NCBI GenBank assembly: GCA_016859345.1
Contig: CM029116.1
Span: forward strand, 7,934,143 to 7,998,142
Source of the DNA: Istiophorus platypterus
Lineage: Eukaryota > Chordata > Actinopteri > Istiophoriformes > Istiophoridae
Length of the DNA stretch: 64,000 nt
Reading direction: 5' to 3'
The notes below the pieces were generated by a model. That model was not told the DNA's origin. It searched no databases and saw only the letters and a program-made list of their open reading frames with translations. The translations under genes and the position numbers were made by a program. Shown piece after piece: positions 1 to 9,500 of the stretch. Within the stretch, counting starts at the first letter, position 1, and every line of letters starts with the position of its first letter.

Positions 1-801
1 TCTCTTACATTAGGCAAAAGTGAGAAAACTTCATCACAGCTGTAATCTAGCGATCTGCATGTAATTTTCCATTTGTGATTTGTGACGTTTCCCCGAGGAA
101 ATCAAACTACAGTATTAATAACAAACTAGTCTAAACTCAAATCTGCCTACTAGCTTTATGAGGACACATCAGCCAAATCCATGCTCAATGGATAGTAATG
201 TAAGATATGGTTGAAAGCTCCAAAAACCTAGGGAAGGGGACCTTTGAGCTTAGGTTATTTTATTGAATATATGATGGAGAAGCTCATCTTTGCAAGAGTT
301 GAGTGTCTTAAATAACTGCTTGGTTTCTGAACACAACTTGGTCACAGTTTTTTTTGCTTGCATCCAATAATATTTGCTGTACAACCCAGTTACGATAAAG
401 GCGGGAGATTCTGTATCATCCAAACAGCTACAGAATTCAACGGGGTTTGAAGATAGTGTGGTGATTGATCTGATTCACCAGGTGAACCACTGCACTGATT
501 ATTGTTGCACTGTTATTGTGTTATATTACTCTGCTGAAGACATTTGACAGTGAGGACTCATGCAGGAGTTAATGCTGCACTGATGCTTCAGTTTGCTGCT
601 GTGTGCAGATGTTGGCCCCGTTGGCACCAGCATTTTGAGAGAAGTTGAAATATTAGTGGCAAACTTGTTGGTTTGTTCGTGGTCCTGTCAACTTCAGATC
701 TGCCTTGGCTCTGTCTAGACTGTAACCTAGATTTCAGATGTGGAGGGATCCTTTCAGTTTGAGATCCTTTGGATTGTAAACACATCTGTCATTTGTTTCA
801 G
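1..801 (+). other. rrp8: rrp8 intron (partial)
   Basis: I see no coding exon here. The stretch ends in a pyrimidine-rich tract and an AG acceptor at 800-801, directly before the first recognisable rrp8 exon. The upstream rrp8 exons, which in the family encode a basic low-complexity N-terminus and the start of the methyltransferase fold, are not visible and must lie left of the window. Confidence 0.6.
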
Positions 802-931
802 GCCACCCTCTCTAGTGGTCGCAGACTTCGGTTGTGGTGACTGTAAAATTGCACGCAGTGTGAAGAACAAAGTGCACAGCTTCGACCTGGCAGCCGCCTC
901 TGAGCTCGTCACCGTCTGTGACATGGCCAAC
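802..931 (+). CDS. rrp8: rrp8 exon with SAM motif I
   Basis: Acceptor AG at 800-801, donor GTGAGT after 931. It encodes the glycine-rich SAM-binding loop (DFGCGD) and the acidic strand of VCDMAN. The exon is entered at the last base of a codon and leaves in phase 0. Confidence 0.92.
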
Positions 932-2013
932 GTGAGTTTGGGCTTTGTAGTTTTGTTTCTGTTTTTTTTTCCATTTGCTAATTAGTGTTCATTTTCACTC
1001 TGTGATTGTTCTGAATGAGAAACTTGTGGGCTGTCTGCAGGTCCCACTCCGTGACTGCTCTGTGGACATAGCGGTGTTCTGCCTTTCCCTCATGGGGACC
1101 AACCTGGCAGATTTTTTAGCAGAGGCCAATCGGGTCTTAAAAATGAGGTCAGAGAGATGTTACTGATTCAAAATATGCACTTTTTGTTTTTGTTTTTTTA
1201 CTTACATGTCAGTCTAACCGTTTTACACAATTATTGCAGGGGTGCCCTTAAAATAGCAGAAGTGGCGAGTAGATTTGACAATGTGCGGAGCTTCATCACT
1301 GCACTGGCAAGTCTGGGATTCAAGATGGTTTCCAAGGTGAGGCAACAAACAAGATGACTTCAGTATATAGGCAAAGAGAATCACACTCTTTATTTGTCTG
1401 CCTTCCCTAATAAACTTTCATGTTGCCCAAGCATTCTAACAGCTCTTTTTAAAATGAAATATCAAGCCCATATTCCAATAATGAGAACCCTGATTAAGCA
1501 AAGGGATGGTCTGGGATGTAAATATGTGCATTTTAGACTTTTGGTTCTTGCTGTACAATCCCAATTAGACATACAAAGATATACAACAGTATTCATTGTG
1601 GGTACAGGTATCCTAACTTCCTTTTCCTTACAAGAAGTCTATTTGCTCAGAGAGGGAGTCAGTAGCTGGCAGCCACATTTTTTGTAATTCATAACATGTG
1701 GCTGTGCTGCTTTGGGCAGGAAACTGCTTTATTTTTGGCAACAAAGAGACTCAGTTATATGTGTTAAAGGTAAATGAACATCATGTGAACAGCTGAACCG
1801 GAACAAGACTTTAACAAAATGATGGCCAGTAGCTAAGCTAGTTATGTGTAAAAAAAAAAAAAAATGACTGCTGGTTTGTTTGTTTTTTTTTCCCTCTAGG
1901 ATACAGAGAACTCTCACTTCTACTCCTTTGAATTCATGAAGACAGGAGACGCCCCAGAGAATATTAAGAAATTTGGACTTGAGTTGAAGCCTTGTGTGTA
2001 CAAGAAAAGATGA
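802..2013 (+). CDS. rrp8: rrp8, ribosomal RNA-processing protein 8 (3' part, 4 exons)
   Basis: Rrp8/nucleomethylin is a nucleolar class I SAM-dependent methyltransferase. It makes a 1-methyladenosine in large-subunit rRNA, and in mammals it is also part of the SIRT1/SUV39H1 rDNA-silencing complex. Four exons join in frame: 802-931, 1041-1147, 1240-1336 and 1900-2013 (TGA at 2011-2013). They give 148 residues plus the stop, entering with one base of a split codon. The SAM-binding motif I reads VADFGCGDC. It is followed by the acidic VCDMA strand, the family signature VFCLSLMGTN, then EANRVLK, AEVASRFDNV and GFKMVSK, and the C-terminus ends CVYKKR. All introns are GT-AG. The order and sequence match vertebrate Rrp8 end to end. 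Oddity: the loop usually written LKPGG reads LKMRG here, across the second splice junction. The N-terminal half is off-window. I see no canonical AATAAA within about 900 bp of the stop. Confidence 0.95.
1041..1147 (+). CDS. rrp8: rrp8 exon (VFCLSLMGTN)
   Basis: Acceptor CTGTCTGCAG ends at 1040. The exon encodes VPLRDCSVDIAVF and the CLSLMGTN motif typical of Rrp8. The donor is GTCAGA after 1147, leaving two bases of a codon. Confidence 0.92.
1240..1336 (+). CDS. rrp8: rrp8 exon (AEVASRFDNV)
   Basis: The acceptor AG is at 1238-1239. The first base completes the split codon from the previous exon. It encodes the conserved KIAEVASRFDNV strand/helix and GFKMVSK. The donor GTGAGG follows in phase 0. 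Confidence 0.92.
1900..2013 (+). CDS. rrp8: rrp8 terminal coding exon
   Basis: A pyrimidine tract and CTCTAG precede the exon. It encodes DTENSHFYSFEFMKTG through CVYKKR and stops at TGA. It matches the Rrp8 C-terminal strand pair (SHF-F-F-KTG) and the basic end. Confidence 0.93.
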   Translation, partial: DTENSHFYSFEFMKTGDAPENIKKFGLELKPCVYKKR

Positions 2014-3022
2014 GGAAGTTTGAGAACCTCATAAAAGTGTATGTGTGCATCATTTCCCCACATTTTTTTTTCATTTATCAGTATATCAATGGACTATACT
2101 TCCTGGATTCAGTTTTGTTTCATGGAGAATGAAGTCGTAGACTTATTTAAATGTATCATATTCTTCTGATATGTTTGTTTAGATTCCAACAGTTGAATTA
2201 TGTGCATCATATGTACGTGATTTTTTTTTTCCATGCAGTCTAATTGTCTGTGATTATGTGCCATCGGTATTTCAGTTCAAGCAGGTTCCCACTTCTAAGC
2301 AGACACCACTTGGGTTGAATCCACTGATGAGTTCCTCCTCTACGGTTGGAAACGTGCTTAGCAGTGAAAAAAAATCACCTTATATGGTGCTGAGTTAAAG
2401 GTGAAATCTACATACAAAGTTACATGGCACACTGGGTATACCCTGCTAATTTAGGCAATTTTATAACAAGATAAGTTTTGTAAATGTTAAGGTTGTTAGA
2501 CGGTAAAAAAAGAAAAGTCTTAAAAAATGTGTGATGGTTAATGAATGAAATATAATCTTTTTTAGAAACAATCTCTCTGTTGTGGACATATTGAGAGATT
2601 TTCGGAGCACATTTGTACTTACTTTTGTCCAGTACTCAGAGAGAGTGAGTGGTGTCATTGCCATAATATCTGAGGGGAAAAACTCCAAATGAAACTGAAG
2701 ATATGACAGTGGTGACTAAAACCTAAATCACTCAGTTGCATGTGTAATCATTTGCCACCAGAGGGTGTAACAACACCGCAACCGGGCACAAGCAGTGACT
2801 TTAGTCTGTCTGCGTCCGGGTTCATGTACTGTGTGATAGTGTATTCATAGAATTACTCCAGTTGTAACAGCAGCTGTCCTCACTAATTTAGTCGACCAAA
2901 TATATCACAAGGGCAGATGGCGCGCAGAGTCACGGCCAAATCTTTCAGTCATCTCTACTATATCAGAAAATGCATCTGTCGTGGTACAGTCACATGCAAA
3001 TTAAACAAAACAGATTGGAAAA

Positions 3023-3026
<4 letters not shown>
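2014..3026. other. rrp8 3' flank and convergent intergenic gap
   Basis: About 1 kb after the rrp8 stop, presumably holding its 3'UTR. It is AT-rich, with no canonical plus-strand AATAAA and no coding signal that I can support. The neighbouring receptor gene ends from the other side near 3128. Confidence 0.5.

Positions 3027-3119
<93 letters not shown>
3027..3119. repeat. (AT)n microsatellite, 93 bp
   Basis: An uninterrupted AT dinucleotide run of about 46 units lies between the convergent 3' ends of rrp8 (plus) and the PVR/CD96-like gene (minus). Read-through frames in it give artefactual IYIYIY proteins. Confidence 0.98.
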
Positions 3120-3121
<2 letters not shown>

Positions 3122-3127
3122 AATGAT

Positions 3128-3133
3128 TTTATT
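3128..3133 (-). terminator. Poly(A) signal AATAAA of the PVR/CD96-like gene
   Basis: TTTATT on the plus strand reads AATAAA on the minus strand, 300 bp after the receptor stop codon. Cleavage would fall at the edge of the AT microsatellite. This implies a 3'UTR of roughly 0.3 kb. The placement is inferred; only the hexamer is seen. Confidence 0.5.
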
Positions 3134-3432
3134 CACAAATACCTGAGAATACAATCTGCATAAAAACGGAGTACAAATTTCAAGTAAAATGAAAAAGTGC
3201 AAAAGTAATGCATTCACAATCCTTAATGCCAATCAATCGAAACAAAAAACTTTAAAAAGAACAGACGTTTCAGTGCATCGGCAGTGGGTTCTTCCACTTT
3301 AAATGCTACAGTTCCATAAAAATAGACTGAAATCATAAACATTATTGTATTGCCGGTAAGCCCTCACATCTGGTTTGTGCACATTGTAAAGCTGATTGTC
3401 GTATCCAAAGCTCTGCGAAGCGCCTTTTATCT

Positions 3433-3582
3433 TCACACCGTGCTCTTCATGTCGATAACTATGGAGTAACTGACCCTTTGAGCACATTGCTTACTGTCTT
3501 TTTCCATCCCAACCGGCATCTTCACCCCAGGAGAGTCGGGCTCCTGCATCAGGGAGGTTAAGGCCGAGAGACATTCCTGCTT
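3433..3582 (-). CDS. Receptor exon 14: tail with ITIM and C-terminal STV
   Basis: Encodes 49 residues, starting KQECLSALTSLMQEPDS, then RVSYSIVIDMKSTV and TGA at 3433-3435. VSYSIV fits the ITIM consensus (V/I/L/S-x-Y-x-x-V/I/L) and resembles the mammalian CD155 tail ITIM. The last residues S-T-V fit a class I PDZ ligand. Confidence 0.82.
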   Translation of the reverse strand, partial: KQECLSALTSLMQEPDSPGVKMPVGMEKDSKQCAQRVSYSIVIDMKSTV

Positions 3583-6500
3583 CTGAATCAGCAAGAGAGA
3601 AGGAATGAAGAGAGAGGAACAGAAGTTATTAATGTTGGTTCCTGAGGTGCTATAATAGCAGTAAGCAAAACCGAAGGGGCCAAGGTGAACTCAGGATATA
3701 TGAACATATTTCTGAAGGAAAAGTGTAAACCTACAGAATTTAAAATTACCTTATATTGTGTCCTAAAATTTCCTGTGCTGTAAAATAAAACAAAAGACAA
3801 AAGGTTATATTATTCATCTGAATAGTCCTCTTTTGAATTAATTGTTTTTGGAGGAACTTGTAAGGCTGAACATCACCACTAGATAGCACTGTGGCTTAAT
3901 CCGACACACTGAGTCAGACTGAGACTAGACAAGTTGCAGCTGGGAATGCATTATGCGACAGGAGCATCAGTGGAGACGAGTGCTCATCATTGATCTCTGA
4001 TGTCCGAAGCTGGCTTTGTACGTTATGACCCTCGTGTCATCAACTCAATGAAGACCTGATGCTTTCAAAAAGTGTCCCCTGCACTGAACTGGGCTTGGGG
4101 GTTGGGGTGCAGTTAGTCCCGAAATAGCCTCTTTCCTGGGGAGTCGTGTTTTCTTGCGTACCCTGGAGTACGCTGTGTGACTGACCTTCCCAAATTAGCC
4201 TGAGAGGACCCTCCCACCGGAGCGAGGGATAATGGCACGGAGGCTCCGTCGACCAATGGCAACTTGACCAAATGCTCTGACAAGAGAGGCAGGCGTATTG
4301 AAGGAGCCTCTGAGTCCACTGTTGTTCTGCCAAGTGCAGATTTACTCACGGTGAGGCCTGATCTGATCCTGACAAACTTTCTTGAGAAAAGTTAAGATTT
4401 GGCATTGAACATGGAAATGTGGAAACTTCTGCAGACAGAAACCATAAACAGTTCCACGATCATGACAGCTATCCCACATTAGTAGTAGAAGACCAGTGAC
4501 TCACTGTTTTTTTCCAGAACCGAAAAGATTAAGAGATGTATTTGTGGGATTTTTTTATCGATGAATGGCAGCTCGAATTTCATTACACTAATAACTTCCG
4601 AAGATGTGGACTTTTTGATCCTTTACCCTTAGCTTTTGCAATGTGGCACTGACGATAATGGGTCAACTAACAGCAGCCTACTGCAGAAACTGCCATGAGT
4701 AGCGCTGCTAAAAGCCGAGCAGGCCACTGGAAAAATGAATCTGTTGTTCCCACAGACAGAGCTCACTTATTTTCACCTATGTACAAGCAGGTCTGCGGTG
4801 GTGGTGGCACCTGTCTGCTCTAGTCACATCACTTCCTGTTTATGAATAGCTGCACAGTACTGGGGTGTCAGGGAGTCGGGTTAACGATCCATGCATCCTG
4901 TTTGTCTCACACTGTGTGGCACCGGCGGCGTTGCCCTCATTTGCCTGCAATGCTTAACCTGCTGAGCTGCAACCTGTCACCTGCGGAGGCATTTGACTCA
5001 CCTGCACGCCCAGATAGTGACGACGAGGACCAGGATGATGGCCGAGGTCGAGGAGATGCAGATGATGGCTACGATCGCTGCGGCACACACACACACACAC
5101 ACATACACACACACAAGTGCGCGTAAACACAGTGCACAAAACCAAAAATATTTGTTGGCATGGTCAGACTTTCCTGTGAGAACAGGCTAATAGAAAATAC
5201 AACACGGCAGGCACTCACTTCTCTGTTTGGCCTCGCTCGTGACCTCCACTTGAACTTTGACTGTGGCCACGAGGTGGTAGAAGGACGCCTGGCAGATGTA
5301 CAGGCCTTCATCCTGCTCTGTGAGCTCCGAGTGAAAGACCATTGCGTGCCCTTCCATATCAACAAATGAGCCATCACCCCTGAAACAAAAGTGACGTTTT
5401 AATTGAATTTGTCTTCAAAGGAAAAGTTTCATTATCAGGAGTATGGTTATTTTCTTTATTGCTAAGAAAGTTGCAAAGATTGATGCCACTCCCTCCTGTG
5501 TGTACCTTTACTTACCAGGCCAAGAAATAGTGCCATATATAAAGCCCCCATAAAACCGCAAATTGCCATTTTCACTTTTTTGTTTGTTCTTTGTTAATTT
5601 GTGAGCATTTTTAAAGGTGCACACAGAAGAATTTGGTTACCTTTGGAAAGAGCCAGACCAGCTGTTTTCCCCTGTTTCCAGTCTAATCTAAGATAACCAT
5701 CTCGTGGCTGTAGCTTATTTAGCAGACAAATTTGAAAGTGGTATCGATTTTCTGTTCTAACTCTCGTCAAGAAAGTGTATTTCCCAAAATGTCAAACTAC
5801 TACTATCAATTCAGGTCAAAATAATGCCCGCCCGTATTAATGATGTGCAAAAAATCCAGGTTATATATTTCAAGATGACAGTTCTTTACTCTTAAGTGCA
5901 TTAGCTCCATTAAATGATGGAAGCATTGAGATTTGTGCAGTACTCTGTGTGTGCAGGTGCATCCTCGTGACAGATATGCTTTAAGATTATAGAGGATACG
6001 CCACCTCTTACAGCTGAGGTCAGGTTGTGGCACATTGCCTTCGACTCGGAGCAGTATTTTCTGGTTGCGGCGATTTTCCTGGAGAGCTAGTCTGTGTATG
6101 ACAGGTTCACTGCCGTAGAAGCTTTGCAGAGGAGTCGTGTGGTTCAGGACTCTCACAGCGGAGATATCTGCAGAAAAGTAAGGTGAACTGCGAAAATGAA
6201 CCTTGTAACATTTCAACTCCAAGTGGATTTATGTGAGATTCTACATTTTGAAGAACTGAAGTGTACTTGTTCATATGCTTTTATCAATTCTATAACACTC
6301 ACAGTATCGGGGGATGTGAACGGTCATATTCTTTGTGATCCCACGTTCAAACCGGTACATACAGGTCAGATCCTGCCCTTCGTGAAGGGACAAAGGGAAC
6401 TGATAAGTCAGCCTGGCTCTCAGGGAGTGTCCGTCAGACTTTGAAAGCAGGGATATTTGGCCTTTGGCACTTTCAGGAAGAACCCAGGCCAGGTTCGTCC

Positions 6501-9500
6501 TGACACCCTCTCCTTTGCAGTCACACACTGCCAGCCAGAGATTAGAGCCCTGCTGTCTCACCACGGACACACTGAGCAGTGGCGCTTCTGAAAGAGAACA
6601 AGGGGCGACGGGAGGTAGGTGAGCAGCTGTGTGAACTCGTGTGTGTCATAGAAAGGCACATTTCAAAGAAACAAGGAACATACCCCGCACGGGAATATGT
6701 ACTGTTCTTTCCTCCGGTGCCTCCAGGCTCGGATGCTCCACCATGCAGGTCAAATTCTGACCAGCATACAAAGAGGACAAGAAGTGCACGGAGCTACGGG
6801 CTGAAACCGAACCATCAGCCCGGACTTCCGGCTCCGACAGATAACTGGCGACACTGTTGTCGCTCTTCCCAACATGCCAGGTTATATTCGCTGCTGGAGG
6901 AACACTGTCCGCAGAGCAGACCACATTTGTGTGGTGTTCGCCGTCTCTCCACTCAGTGGTGGAGTTGATGGTGATGTCAGGGCGAGCTGCGTGGGAAGGA
7001 GAAGTTCAAATGCAGGAAGTAAGGAGTTTCAATAGACAAAAAGATAAAATCTACAGGGAGCCTACATGACCAAATATGTCTGCTACTCAGACAGAACTAC
7101 TCATTGCTTGATTTGTTGAACATACCACAGAGAGGGAGAGTTATGCTTCTGTTCTTCGGCTCCTCAAATGCTGGGTGATTTATCACACACACTGCAGTGA
7201 GCTCCCAAGGCAAGCAGGCAGGGAGGAGGAAAACTCCCCAGACAGAGTGGCTTCCATTATGAGAGGAAAAATTGGACCAAGAGACTCCAGACACACCCTT
7301 CGGTAGAAGCCAGGATACGTTGGCTGCAGGAACAGCATCGGCTGCTGAGCACTCAATCACCCTATGTCCATCTTTAGCCTGCAAATCAACTCGTATGGTG
7401 GGAGGAACTGAGAAGAAGGGCGTGAGGAGAAAGTTCCATGTTAATAGTACACTTAATGTGGAAAAATTCATCATGTAGTCACAGAAGAAATACTAGCAAA
7501 GAGTTTCACCTACCAAGCTGTATTACAGGGGGTTGAACTGTGATGTTTAACCGCAGCATTGCCTTAAGATGGTGATAGGAGAAGACACATTCATACAGGC
7601 CTGCGTGCTGATGCTCCACAGGACCCTGAACTGTGAGGGTACGGTCAGCCGGCTCCCAACCGTCAGGCAAAGGCCCATCATCTCTAAAGGAAAAATACAA
7701 GCAAATGCACAAGGCTATCAAGCTTCAGCTTGAATCTTGTACTGATATTTCAGGTAAAAATGTCAAACTTTGAATACACAATCATTTTGATGAGGAAATA
7801 AATCTAAATCTGGTTGCTGCTGTCTAGCACTTGTGGTTTGGTGCCACCAAAACTCTCACCACATCCTAAGCAGGATATGTAGGTTGTCTGTCTTTTAATA
7901 TGAAAAAAGTAAAACTGAAGCGACTTTGAGAAAAACAAAAAAGACACTGGTGTGATAACCTAAGAAAGAATATAAAAAAGAAACAGGGGGCTGAAACTGT
8001 CGCATTTTAAATCAGGCTTTTGTCAACCATGTGAGTTTCGAGAGAAACAATATCACTCGGAATACAATCAATTCGAGAAAAATCAATTGCTGATCAAATT
8101 TGTGCATTACAGCACATTGAAATTCAGAAAAGACACTCTGTCTGGAAGGGTTGCTTCATAGATTTAATACAGCCCCTCTGTAAAGTTGTGGGATATACAA
8201 ACGTCAGTTTAAGAAATAATGGTGAAAGTCAGAGCAGCTGAGGCTTCAACTTTAGTCCTAAGCTTGAAACAATCTCCAAAAATGGTGGATCCTACACTTC
8301 CCAGAATGCAACTCCACAGCACCTTTTCTTACACTGCATTCATGGCACATTGGAGTTAAAATAATTAACAGTTTTCCATTTTTAAATAGTATTTAATTCA
8401 CAACATCTAAGTTGTAATTATGACTGGGAAAGTTGAATTTTTCTAAAAGCTCTGTCTTATCTGACTTTGCTCTAAAAAGCAGTGTTAATGCTAAATAAAG
8501 ACTGAGATTAAATAGATATAGTGCTGTATTGAATGGTGTATAGCATGGTATTCTTAACCCTTACATATCTCAGTCTGCAGTAAAACACTGAACCCGTCGC
8601 CCTTGGGTATTAATGTAAGTCTCAATAGATAAATAAATAAACACATAATCCTTAGAAAGCCCTGATGATATCATCTTGGTATTTTTTGTATTTAAGAAGG
8701 CTCCTTTAGAGCAAGGGGAGAGTTACTGTCTTCACAGGTTGAGTAGTCGTCTCCATGATGACTAAAGCTGTGTAAAATCGATGGAGCGCTACATTAACAC
8801 CAAATACTTCTTACTTTTTGCAGGTGACATCGTAACGTGGCACATTCCCGATGACCTGTAGGCCGATAAGGATTTCACTCTGTCCTTCCTGCAGCTCTAA
8901 ATATTCAGTGCCTTGGAAGTCGTCCCTGTTGACTCCCAGCTCCGAGTCCAGCAGCTTAACTCCAGACAAGTCTGTATATGAGAGGGGGAAAAAAAAAAGG
9001 GTCTGAGTTTTCTGCAACTTCTGCCTCAGGAGCAGCAGCAGAGTTTAGTCAAATGTGACACACTGATAGTACTCACAAAAAGATGGCAGCGTTGCCACAC
9101 GTGACTCGCTGCGTGTAAATTTGGGGTGGTCAAAAACACAGGTGACGTTTTGGCCCTCGTACGTCGTTGCCGGGAGGAGAACCGAGCTTATCTGCACGTC
9201 CGTGTCAGTGCCGTTCTCTCTCTGCAGCTCCTCACCGGTGTTCGAAGCCAGGGAGATGTCGGTGTCAGGTCTCCCTCCAGATGAAATGCACGAGACCACC
9301 CAGAACTCATTTCCTCCTCGCTGTACCATCTCCGCTTTAATGGTCACGTTTGGCTTCGCTGCAGAAAGGTGAGAAGACTTATACTTTCACAAGGTCTAAT
9401 GTTTTCCCCAAATTAAAAAGTCAGATAGTAAGTGAAGGATCAGGGTGTTTTTTTTGTTTTCTTTCGTTTTTTTTTAAATAGGAAGCTGAGGCCGGATGAG

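Noticed and set aside
2917..3232. Two IYIYIY-rich reading frames on opposite strands
   Set aside because: They are translations of the AT microsatellite.
4040..4349. Overlapping minus-strand ORFs of 78-97 residues
   Set aside because: They lie in the intron between receptor exons 12 and 13. Neither frame can be joined in phase with the exons, and neither resembles a family I know; the 28-nt microexon gives the consistent solution.
6579..6968. 129-residue plus-strand ORF
   Set aside because: It is antisense to receptor exon 8, whose minus-strand frame shows clear Ig motifs and splice sites.
8290..8315. ZNF143/Staf-like ACTTCCCAGAATGCA as a promoter
   Set aside because: It is intronic, single, and the same word occurs within common fish repeats, so it is not evidence of a transcription start.
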